In this document: one piece after another, positions 24,834 to 35,280 of the stretch
Layout: each line of letters opens with the position of its first letter
Numbering within the stretch: the stretch's first letter is position 1
Source of the DNA: Oenanthe sinensis
Taxonomy: Eukaryota > Streptophyta > Magnoliopsida > Apiales > Apiaceae
Direction: 5' to 3'
Length of the DNA: 64,000 bases
Assembly: GCA_028671895.1 (NCBI GenBank)
Contig: CM053795.1
Location: forward strand, 12,049,501-12,113,500
The notes under the pieces: model-generated
What the model was told of the DNA's origin: nothing
The model's database searches: none
What the model saw: only the letters and a program-made list of their open reading frames with translations
Position numbers and translations under genes: made by a program

Positions 24834-26952
24834 ATGGACGACATATTACCCGGACCTAGTAACTGCACAATCATATTTGACAATCACTATCATGTTAGTG
24901 AGAATGTGTGGCAAGGACAAGATCGGGGAGTGTTGGAGTGTTATTGTGCTAGCCGTTTGATGCGGTCGTGGAAATTATCAGAACCACAGAAGGAGCTACT
25001 TCAATTTTTTGGTTTTGGGGTCCTTGCCAATACCAATGTGGTACTTCAGAACGACACTTCATTGATTACAGTTTTGGTAAAGAGGTGGAGGCCAGAGACA
25101 AATACCTTCTTTATAAGGAGTGGTTTGGAGGATGTTGGTTATAACTTGGGATGTGGGAGCTGCGATTCAGAATGTGAAGGCATATTTGCTCGTAATTGGT
25201 TTGAGCCACTGACAGAAGATGAAGTTAATGCAGCTGTAGGTAAAATAGGTAAAAGAGGAGGAATTAAATTTACTTGACTACATAACAGATACGGAGGACT
25301 TCCTAGATATGACCCTGAGCGTATCCGTGTACACACACTTGCATATTTGATGCTAGTGGTTGGGGTTTTCTTGTTTCCTACTAGTAGTAGGAACGTTGTG
25401 CATCCGAGGTATATTGGCCCGCTATATTACATTGAGCGCATTCATACATATTCTTGGGGTCAGAGGTATATTGGCCCGCTATACCCATTGAGTGCATTGG
25501 TGGATGACTCTAATTATGTTACAGAGGAGGCATACATACATGGAGTGGTATTCAGACATTGCTCGCATGCGTGTAGGGAAACCAGAACATGTTCCCCGAC
25601 CACAATATGCTAGTCGGGAGTTATATCCTAACTTGGAGGGTTACCAGCTTGCAAGTCATATATATATATATGCTTCACACATATAATTAAACACGCATTT
25701 ACTTGTCTGCACACCACACGTTTATATAATATTAAACACACATGTACTTGTCTGCAGATTCAGGCATGTCTTGAATTCGCAAAGAAGGTTGATGCTCGCA
25801 TTCCTCCTACTTTTGTTGATGAGTTTCGAGAGATAGCTCCCACATTTCTTGACCCTTACTGTAGGTTCATGAAGAACCTTAAAGGGCCGGCTTACAGACC
25901 TCCGGTATTTGAACATATAGATCTTGGAGAGAAGACACAAGCTGCCCTTTCAACTATTGCAAATCATGATATTATAGATATGACACAGCCCTCACAGCTT
26001 GTGTCACAGCCTGAGGTTGCTGAGGCGTCGTCTTCTAGGCCTCCAAAGATACAGATACGTCGTCTAAAAGAAGGCAAGTGGAAAATTACCAAGTCTTTGA
26101 GTATGGAGAAGAAATCAAAGGTATATGATGATTGGGGGTGGGGATTGAACAGAAAAGTTAAAATTGAGGGGGTATCTCACATCGTTTGTATCAGCTATCG
26201 GAGAACGTGGTGTTGAGTTTGGCACCCGGTTCATGGATAGATGATCGTATTATCTATGCATACATGGTAAGAATTTTACATGCATATATTCTTTTCTTTA
26301 TTTCATGCATCTTTTCTTGCCCTTTAAATCGAACCCATGACACGTATATATTTATGTGTAGACATTGCTTCGAGACCGCGAGTAGAGCATTGAGGGTGAG
26401 AAACTGTGGAGAGGAAGCCGTCTTATCAGAAGAATTACAAGAAGCCCTCATCCTACGAGTCTCTACATCGATTCTACTGTACATGGGCCAATTCTGATGT
26501 CGGACCCCCTATAAATGAAGTGGATTATATCAATAAAAATCATTGGATCTTATTCATTTTTGCGGTCAAAGCTTGGGGTGTAATTCTGCTTGATTCTCTG
26601 AACGATGATCCACAATATCCGGCTGAAGAAGAAATTATGGTATGGTTTCATAAATTTTTTTTTGAATTCTACAAATCACTATCTCCAATCTTTTTGAATT
26701 ATTGTTTACCTTGGTTTTCAATACATTTAGATGGGATTGCTACCCTCCATGTTGAGATATTGTGGGAGGAACCAATTCAGTTATCCCAAGAACAATGCCG
26801 ATTTTCATGTTTGGAAGAAAAAGCCTAAACAAAGTAATAGTTCTGATTGCGGGTTATATGTCATGAAATATATGGACTATATACTTCAAGGCTTCGTAAT
26901 TGGTGAATTCACTTGGGTGTCGGAGGATATCGAGCCTTCCGCTATAGGATAG
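24834..26952 (+). pseudogene. Transposon-derived gene: plant mobile domain plus Ulp1 (C48) protease, broken
   Basis: The first block (24834-25613) encodes an aminotransferase-like plant mobile domain: VWQGQDRGVLECY, WKLSEPQKELLQFFGFG, VKRWRPETNTFFI, then YGGLPRYDPERIRVHTLAYL. It is interrupted by TGA at 25275, where a Trp is expected. Frame shifts near 25530 (a repeated CATA) into YMEWYSDIARMRVGKP. After a probable intron ending CTGCAG at 25760, the next block reads IQACLEFAKKVDARIPPTF and runs to 26216. The Ulp1-like catalytic region follows: SWIDDRIIYAYM with a donor at 26265; the His in NKNHWILF (from 26406); the Asp in LLDSL; and, after another frame shift near 26730, the Gln and Cys in KQSNSSDCGLYVMKY. 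Mobile-domain and Ulp1 genes are carried by plant Mutator-like and related transposons. I could not find terminal repeats, so the host element class is uncertain. Confidence 0.75.
25408..25505 (+). repeat. 56-bp tandem duplication inside the mobile-domain pseudogene
   Basis: GAGGTATATTGGCCCGCTAT occurs at about 25407 and again at about 25463, each followed by a similar ATTGAGYGCATT stretch. The predicted protein therefore repeats RYIGPLY. The two units differ at several bases, so it is not a very recent event. Confidence 0.85.
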
Positions 26953-29900
26953 CTATTGAGCTTCAAAAGGAGATGGCGAGGCGTAGTTCTAGATTTTAGT
27001 TCTTTTTCGTTTTATGTTGATTTTGTAGTATGGACCTTGTATATTGAAGACAAGTTTAATGAAATTTGGATTTTTGTGTTTATCGGTCGTTTATCGACTG
27101 TGACCCCATGTTTTCATTCCCCATCCCCGTAGTTGCATCCCTATCCCTAATTTTAAATTTCAAATTTTCACCGAATTTTGAAAATTTGGATTTGAGTTGG
27201 ATTTTGGCTAGTATGTAGCCATTTTTGAAAAACTTTGAAAATTTGGATTTGAGTTGAGTTTTGGTATGACAAATAGGTTGGTTGAGGTTGGTTTGATGCT
27301 AGTCTGGCATATGAAAATGCATAAGAAGTTAGCCATAAATTGACTGGACTGTTCGCGGAAAATAACCGTGGATAGGAGAAACAAAGGATCTGCAGATAAA
27401 AAATCGCGGATAGGTTGATGTCGTTTAGTTTATAACATATGCCGTTCGCCTTTCTGTGCTTAAAAATTGAGAAAACCCTATCTATCCGCGCTTAAAAACC
27501 GCGGAGTGTAACAAATTTTTTTAAAATCACAGCCATTAGATCGACCATCCAATGACCAAGAAGACAATGGTTGTGTAACTGGATCCTGACAATGGATTGT
27601 CAGAACGAGGACCCTACATTATAAACCCACATAGCCATTTAAAATTGAAACAATTCATCAAACTCAAAAACATCCTAATTAAAACATCTTTCATTTTTCT
27701 AATCAAATAGCCAGCACGCTAAGATAGAGACAACCATAATCTAAAAACAAAGACCGATGGGGGTGATGCGGTAGGCCGTAGCCATGCTCCCCAAACCTCT
27801 CCATTATATATTTTTGTCTTTTACGTTTAAAATTTATAATATAATGTATTTAATTTTTTACCATTTAATATATATTTTTTGTCCTAAAAATTATTATCAT
27901 ATTAATTTTTTATCATTAAATATTTATCATATACATTATTTAACTCTTTATAAAATACGATTCCCTTGTATACTTTGACCTCAAAAATTATTATTTAAAA
28001 TTTTACTCTCACAAAAAATTTTCAATTCTACCCTGTCTAAAAAAATGTATATTCTCATCTAAACAACAAGATTAATTAATGTAAATATGGATATACACAA
28101 CCACTCACTTAAATCATATACCCAAATAAAGGATAACTAAAGAATACCTAAAAATAGAAAACGATTAGTAAATTTGAGAATATTTTAGTGATTTAAGAAA
28201 TTATTAAAAATTTAAAATATTGTTATAATATCATTTTATATCAGATTTCTTATATTTGAATTTAGAAACTCATCTAGGAAAGTTGTTAGACTTTTTCTTA
28301 TGTGATCCGCTTTGGAAGATCGTTGTAAATTATTGTGAACATTTGATTTACCAAAAAACAACCATTTAAATACCTTGAACTTAGATGGAGCACAATCACT
28401 TCAAAAAAAAGATGAAGCACAATTTTTCCACAAGATTTTAGACCTTTCAACTTCCAAATTCTATACCATTTTTCAGACCTTTTTTCTAACTGAATAATTT
28501 AATACTCAAATTTATATCAACATTATCATAATTTAAAAATCTATTGTTGCCACACCGAATTGGAGTTCTTACTGGCGGAGTATAAAACCATAAGTTGCTC
28601 TTAAAAGATTTTTCAGTTGGTCAACTAACCTTGTTACAGCTGAAGAAAATAAATGAACTAATCTACGAGTTCATTTGACTTATCTTATAAGTAAATTATA
28701 AGTTATAAATGACTTATATATGCTCAAATTTTTCAACTTATAAGTGACTTATACATGCTCAATGTAAAAAATAATCCTGGCAAAAAGGAACAGCAAATGA
28801 GGTGCGAGTAGGTGGGTATATTAATTTTTTCCAACTCATAGCAGCGATTATAGTTAAATTATTGAGTAAATTAAATTTTGGTGATCAAAATTTGCACGAA
28901 ATTTCAAAATAATGGCTGTATTTTCAAATTTGTAAATTGGTGCCTAATTTTTTAATAAGTTTTTAAAATAGTGACTCTATTTTGGGAGTTACATAATGAT
29001 GATCGTAGTTATCACCAAATTTCAAAACGATATTTGTGTAATAAAATAAGTCAAATAACAAATATAAAAAACTAAAGTTATTTTTAATAATTTTAAAAAT
29101 AATTTTGATAACATATAACTATTGTGTCAACCATAAAATCGACTAGTTCAAATTTAACTCAATAAATTCACTCACTCGAACTTTACTTGAACACCTTTTA
29201 GACATTGAATATGAACGCAATTTTAAGCTAAAAGTATCTAAAACAAAATTATAGTGCATGCAAATTGTTCAATCTCGATTCCATATTTTAAATTTTAAAA
29301 ATATTTATTAGTCATCAAAAATATTTTTAAATTTTTAACTTAATATTTTCCGCATAATATTATATGATTTTAATTTTTTATATTTGTCAAACTATTAAAG
29401 TACAACCACCTTTTTATAATTTGATAAAAATAATAGTCACCGATATATAAATCTGAAACTAGAGCCATTGTTTTGAAAACATAATAAAAACTTTGGTCAC
29501 CAATTTGCAAACTTCAAAATAGAGCCGGCATTTAAAAATTTAGTTCAAATTTTAGCCACCAAAATTTAATTTACTAAAACTAAATGCAAATCCTATGAAA
29601 TAGTCAAATAGACGACCGGCCATCTCTGTGTTGATATTCGAACCCCTGATATAAAATATACTCTCTGTAGAATCTAGATGTTGTCCCTTCCGTACTTAAA
29701 TCATGGGACAACTAGCTAGCTTGTTTCTTCTTGATCATTACATCACGTGCATATCAGATATCAGTAATAGAGTACTATATACATATATATACATACACGG
29801 TAGAGGCTGCTGATTTTCTGAAATTATGAAACGAACACAATCTTTTATTTTGTGACACTGCCTCTGCATTTATCAGTTTATAAGCTTAGTTTAAAAGACT

Positions 29901-30760
29901 AGTTAGACGTACTAATTTAGTATTTGTTTATTAATATCTAAGATTGTTTTAGCTAGTTCTTTTTTATAAATCAAAAGGGGCAAATTAAACCTAAATAAAC
30001 ATCAAACGACTCGATCGGGTGTTGGCACAAGAAATGAATATCGGAATACGACGACAGCGACAATTCGGATTTGGAATACTCCTGTCGTCTGTTGTTATAG
30101 ACAAGAGCGCCAATTCCTTTAATTAGAATTGACGTGGTAGATATATGAGTCTTAATGCAATAGGAGGAGCGCAATATTTACAAAATATATAGAGCGACTT
30201 AGATATGAATAAGCATCAAGAGATCGACCGAGAGAAACAAAAACGAGTTTGTTGGCCAAAGATATCTGGCTCATGTAGTACTGCTACAAGATTTGCCCAT
30301 GACAACTTCACATAGGAGTTATGGCTGTGGGTCATAACCGGCAAGAAATTCCTCATATGGTATACATTGCTGCATTCAATCAAATAAATTTATCACGGAT
30401 TAAACGTCCAACTCCAGACAACTAGCCATTCCAAGCAAAAGTGAGGCTAAAATAATCTCTAAATTAAATTAATTAACTCCAGACAATACGATTTTCTTTT
30501 ACGATCGCTGGCTCAAATTTCACGCCTTTATGAGTTCTTTAATTTTGAATAGAACGTACAGAAGCTAAATATTTGAAATTCAAAAAATATAGCACCACCA
30601 GAACACTTAAAACTTAATCAGAATTGAAATATATGGACATAGAAAGTAACTTGGAATAACAAACTAGACAAGCCTCTCGATCTATTTCAAATATGTGGCC
30701 GACTCTTTCACCAAAATTGCTCAATTAACGAAACATTCATGACAAAACACTCTTTATTTC
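26953..30760. other. Intergenic, one long inverted-repeat element, no gene
   Basis: No coding region supported. Around 27340-27510 there are several copies of CGCGGATAG or its complement in both orientations next to GCTTAAAAA. This may be the end of a mobile element, but no partner end was found. A Mutator-like inverted repeat occupies 28864-29578. 29600-30760 is the 3' flank of the CRF gene with nothing recognised. Confidence 0.5.
28864..29578. mobile_element. Mutator-like MITE with long inverted repeats (about 150 bp)
   Basis: The left end GAGTAAATTAAATTTTGGTG matches the inverted right end TTAGTAAATTAAATTTTGGTG from AGTAAATT onward. Similarity continues for well over 100 bp with mismatches; for example AATTGGTG and AGTGACTCTATTTT at the left have counterparts at the right. 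The interior is short and non-coding. Long inverted ends without coding capacity suggest a MULE-derived MITE. I could not identify a 9-bp target duplication, so classification is tentative. Confidence 0.6.
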
Positions 30761-31660
30761 TCAAAGAACCACAAGAGGATCCGACCCGAAAACATCACCG
30801 AAGTCTTGAGAGTACTCATCATCCGGCCAACTCGATGACCCGAACCCGAAATCACTCTCCGACCCAACAAACATATCTAAACAACCACCTTCAAACATGC
30901 TATCGGGTAGACCCGTTTGGTCAAACATATCCAAACCCGGACATTGAAACTCAAACAGATTCTCCGAGAATAGATTACCAGTACGAGTATCATTTAGTTC
31001 CAAACTATCAGTAAAACATTCCTGTACTTTAACGGCGTTAGTTACTCTACTATGCGTTGACCGTGCATCGTCATTATTTGTATCTTCATTGGAAGCCGTG
31101 ACAAACCCTAGCACAGATTTCGGTGAGCACGCCACATTACTTACATTAGTATTATTAGACTCCACACCGGAATCATAACCGGAGCTTGTGACAGCCGGCG
31201 GAAAGTTAGTCAGCGCGTTAGGTCCACGCAACTGAATAGCCGCGTGGTCATAAACCCTAGCAGCCTCTTCTGCCGTATCAAATGTACCTAACCAAACACG
31301 CACACGTCGGAAAGGATCTCTAATCTCAGCCGCCCATTTCCCCCATGGCCGTTGACGCACGCCGCGAAACTTCTTACCGGAGCTTAGCTTCAACTTACTA
31401 GCCGGAGAGACTTTTCTTGATTTTCCGGCAACTTTTTTTGGTCGAGTAGTGGATGAAACCTCAATGGTGACTTCATTTATATATTTCTTGACTTTCTTAT
31501 GATTAGAAAGCGGGGTTTCATCCTCACTAGAGGAGTCAGTAGCATCGGGATCCGTGACAGATATGCGTACAACTCTGGGAGCCTTATGATCAGTGGAGGG
31601 TGATTGTCGAAACATGGTGGTTTGAGTTTTGAGTTGTGTGTAGTTGGTAGAAGATGTCAT
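30761..31660 (-). CDS. Cytokinin response factor-type AP2/ERF transcription factor (group VI)
   Basis: An intronless 299-residue protein. Residues about 28-48 carry the CRF domain (RVVRISVTDPDATDSSSEDE), which defines group VI ERFs and mediates CRF-CRF and phosphotransfer-protein interactions. A basic Lys/Arg stretch (72-97) is a likely nuclear signal. The single AP2 domain spans about 97-154, with FRGVRQRPWGKWAAEIRDP and the WLGTF, AARVYD and RGPNALTNFP elements expected for GCC-box binding. Ala and Asp occupy the ERF-type positions in WAAEIRDP and WLGTFDTAEEAARVYD. ACSPKSVL (178-184) matches the SP[T/S]SVL-type putative MAPK site of CRFs. The acidic, aromatic C-terminus (WPDDEYSQDFGDVFGSD) is a plausible activation region. 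Length is typical and the frame is undamaged. CRFs act downstream of cytokinin two-component signalling in the nucleus. Confidence 0.95.
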   Translation of the reverse strand: MTSSTNYTQLKTQTTMFRQSPSTDHKAPRVVRISVTDPDATDSSSEDETPLSNHKKVKKYINEVTIEVSSTTRPKKVAGKSRKVSPASKLKLSSGKKFRGVRQRPWGKWAAEIRDPFRRVRVWLGTFDTAEEAARVYDHAAIQLRGPNALTNFPPAVTSSGYDSGVESNNTNVSNVACSPKSVLGFVTASNEDTNNDDARSTHSRVTNAVKVQECFTDSLELNDTRTGNLFSENLFEFQCPGLDMFDQTGLPDSMFEGGCLDMFVGSESDFGFGSSSWPDDEYSQDFGDVFGSDPLVVL

Positions 31661-34318
31661 AGTTGCATTGGAGTGTTAGTTATATATACTTACAAATTAT
31701 AGCTTATAGCTGAGAGTGAATGAGTGAGGTAATTGTAGTGAAGAGTAAACAATAAAGAGAAGGGTGAGCGAGAGAACAGAGATATGGGAAAGGGGAATGA
31801 ATGTAAATTAGTACAGTATAGTTAGTTTGTTGGGATGAAGAGCGAAACTAATGTCTATTCCTCGTATTTGTAGGATCTGTATCAACAACATGTATTTCTT
31901 CGTTTCAAATTTATTTTTTTTGGAAGTAATCTTATAAATTTACAAAATAATGTCTATTTCTCTAATAATTTTGGGAGTGAACAATCAAGACCTGATAATT
32001 AAGAGATGAGATTTTATGAAGAATAAATCTTCTCATACATGCGTATACACTACTAATGCAATACCCAAAATTTAGGAACAGAATAGGCTTCATTTTTTTT
32101 ATATTTTCGGCTATCATCCTTTTTAACTAGTTGCTTGACTTCAATTTTAAGAGAAAAATACTACTCTATCAAAATTGTTATGAAAATTGTACTTTTCTTA
32201 CAAGATCTAACCTAATATTTTAAAATAATATTGTACAAATTATAACAGTTCATTTTATACTAAAAAATAATAACATGACTGACCATAGTATTTTTTTCAA
32301 AAAATGTAATATATTATATAAATATGTGTTAAAAATATTTATTATATTTACAGAATATTCAAATTTTTTACCGAACATAATTATATTGCAAACAATATAT
32401 TTATGCAAAATCTTGTTATAATTTTATTTTATATCACAATCTGCCCTTTTTGTGATTCAAAATTGATTTTATTTTATATCATATGTCAAAAAAATGAATA
32501 TTTTTATAATATAAAAAATCACTTTATTTCAATAAATATTTGATTTTATAATAAAACAAAAAAAAATTTCAAACATAACCTAAAAGAGTATCTCATCTAA
32601 AAATAAAGAGATAACTTTTCACATTACAATAACGGTAGTTGGAATAAAATATAAATTAGTTATACATTAATAATTTTTTGAAAGTAGGTTAAATTTTTTA
32701 TACATATAGTTTAAGCCTGTTGAAACGGAAAATGATTAGAGTAATATACAGTAATAAAAGAACGTGATAAAAAAAATTGAGAAAGTTGGAAGTTGAAACC
32801 TGATCTTTTCTTAAAATTGAGGTAGTAGTTAGTAGTATTACATGTATGTATGCCAAAATTTATTTTCTTATGAATGTAGTTAATGAAATTGCTCCCTTCA
32901 TGCTATTGTAGTTATTTTTCTTTATTAATATTGTTTAAAATTATTTTTCTTTATTATTATTATTTTTAGTTATAAATATGAAAAAAATGGAAAAAAATTA
33001 TGATATATAAACTTTCTTAATCGATAGCATGTTCTCACGAACCGATTTCCATTATTAAATTATGATTTATATATGGAGTACAACAATAAGAACCTGTAGT
33101 CTCATTTTTCAGCCATCTAAAAGAATATTTCAAACAAATTTATTGAATTAATGTATATGTATTTACCCGCATCTTAAGAAATAAAAAAATTAAGCGCGTA
33201 CTTAATATCTATGCTATATATTATAATAACCAAAGTAAAAAAAAATTTCCAAAACGTGAACCATAAAAAAAATTATAACCGTCCAATCTTAAGTGAACCA
33301 TAAAAACGATCTTAACTATTCAATTTTAATAAAATCTAATTTTAGAAAAACTCTATCCCTGATACTACTCCTTTTATACAACTTTTCATGGATAATATTA
33401 TATTATATTTAAATTATATTCTATATTTAAAAAATCCTATTTATCCTATAATTTTTATTTAATATATTATTAAATTTTATGAATATTAACATATCTATAC
33501 TATATTAATATTATAGTCAAACAAGAAACCTTTTTTTAATCTTATCTAGATGAACTATAAAAAAATCATAACCGTCCAATTTTAGACGAACCATAGGAAC
33601 GAAAACGATCTTAACCATCCAATTTTAATAAAATCTAATTTTAGAAAAAGATATATCAATATATCATACATACAACTCTATCATATATTATATTTAAATT
33701 ATATTTTCTATTTTAAAAATCTTACTTAACCTATATTTTTTTTATATAATTTACTCACATTTAACACAATTTTATCACCATTCAAACTCTTTCATTTATT
33801 TAAAATTATCACTTATCATTAAATTTTATGAATATTAATATATAAACATCATTGTATAGAAAAATGTAAAAATATATTAATTCTAAAACAAATTATCATA
33901 TAAATGAAATATTTAAATTATATAAAATAATTAATATATAATTTATTAATAACATTCGTGCTTTGTAATGATCCTAACCATTCAATTTTAATAAAATCTA
34001 ATTTTAGTTAGGATATGTATCATACATACAACTCTATACTCGATGGTCCTTTTTTTATATAACTCCAGATAATATTATATTATATTTAAGTTATATTATA
34101 TATTTTAATATTATATTCAAATTATATATATAGAATATTAAAGTAATTAAATTATATATATATATATTTTTTAATTGGACTATTTATATTGAACTGTGAT
34201 AGCAATCTGTTCTTTGTTTTCATGCTCCCAGAAGATTGATTTTTATAGAAAAGTGATTCCGGATAGAACAGAAATCATGACACAGAAATGGGCAAGATAT
34301 GATGTTTATAGGGATTAA
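31661..34318. other. CRF upstream region and AT-rich DNA with Helitron-like ends
   Basis: The first several hundred bases above 31660 are the leader and promoter side of the CRF gene; I could not fix a TATA box or operator with confidence. From about 33207 to 34030 there are repeated Helitron-like 5' segments, described separately. No gene supported. Confidence 0.5.
33207..34030 (+). mobile_element. Cluster of Helitron-like 5' ends (two, perhaps three copies)
   Basis: A-TCTATGCTATATATTAT at about 33209 and A-TCTATACTATATTAAT at about 33493 both look like Helitron 5' termini (A followed by TC). Each is followed within about 100 bp by TAACCGTCCAAT, GAACCATA, ACGATCTTAAC and CAATTTTAATAAAATCTAAT. 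A third copy of the latter block, without a 5' end, is at about 33970. The same set of motifs occurs at 62740-62886 in reverse. No hairpin plus CTRR 3' end was found here, so these are truncated or nested copies. Confidence 0.55.
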
Positions 34319-35199
34319 GAGCATCTCCAATGGGGTTGGCTATAATGGTTGATTATAATAATATAAAATAGTGGTTGACTAAATTTTGCTGAATCTGTAA
34401 GGTGTTCTGCTCCAATGGGGTTGGCTATAATGGTTGGCTATATTTTGAAAAGTTGCTGTCAGGACCCTGAAAAGTTCCTGTCAGAAAAGTTGATGTCAGG
34501 ATCCTGAAAAGTTGTTGTCAGGACCTGAAAAGTTACTGTCAGGAACCTCAATTTAAGTCCAAAGTTGTTGTGAAGACTTCTGCAGATATACCTGCAAAAT
34601 ATAACAACTAAAATCAGCTCATCTTCTTTAATTTATCATGTTCTCTCTTCCAATGACAGTAAACATAACAAAGTTATAAATTATGAGAAGTCAAATAAAG
34701 ATCTAGTTGCATATATGTGAAGAAGATAATTCAACCCATCAAAACCAATAATCCCTAATTTGTATAAATGATCTTAAAATCAAAATATTGGCAACAAACT
34801 AATAATCCCTAATTTGTGCAAAAAAAATTATATGAACCCTAATTTATACAATTTTTACATTGATTATGATATGAATCCAACAAATTACACATCCCAAATC
34901 GTAAAACAATCCACAAAAGTTAAAAAATTGATGGAAGACATACTTGTTGGAAGAAATTAGCGGGAGAGAGGAAGAAATCAGCGGGAGAGGAAATGGAAAG
35001 CAGCGGGAGATGATGTGTCAATTGCTATAAATCTGGAGTACTTTGACAAATATAGGCAACAATGGGAGAGTTGTTAAAATTTTAGTCAAAGGCTTTAATG
35101 CGTTGGAGAGATTCTTTTTTGTGCTGTTAGGTATATTTTGTCATGTTCACCCGTCACGTCAGTGTTATAACTAAGAGTTTAGAACGGTTGGAGATGCTC
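34319..35199. mobile_element. Tourist/Harbinger MITE, 881 bp, TAA target duplication
   Basis: TAA flanks both ends (34316-34318 and 35200-35202). The left end GAGCATCTCCAATGGGGTTG and inverted right end GAGCATCTCCAACCGTTCTA share the first 12 bases and also match the termini of the coding Harbinger element at 18749. There is no coding capacity. The left terminal sequence AATGGGGTTGGCTATAATGG is repeated internally at about 34414. The ends suggest mobilisation by a Harbinger transposase of that family. Confidence 0.87.
34447..34549. repeat. Degenerate 22-bp tandem repeats inside the Harbinger MITE
   Basis: Five or so units of the form GAAAAGTTGNTGTCAGGACC follow one another, with small deletions between units. 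Confidence 0.85.
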
Positions 35200-35241
35200 T
35201 AAGGACTATACAAGTTGACAACCACATGGTAGTTGGTAATG

Positions 35242-35280
<39 letters not shown>

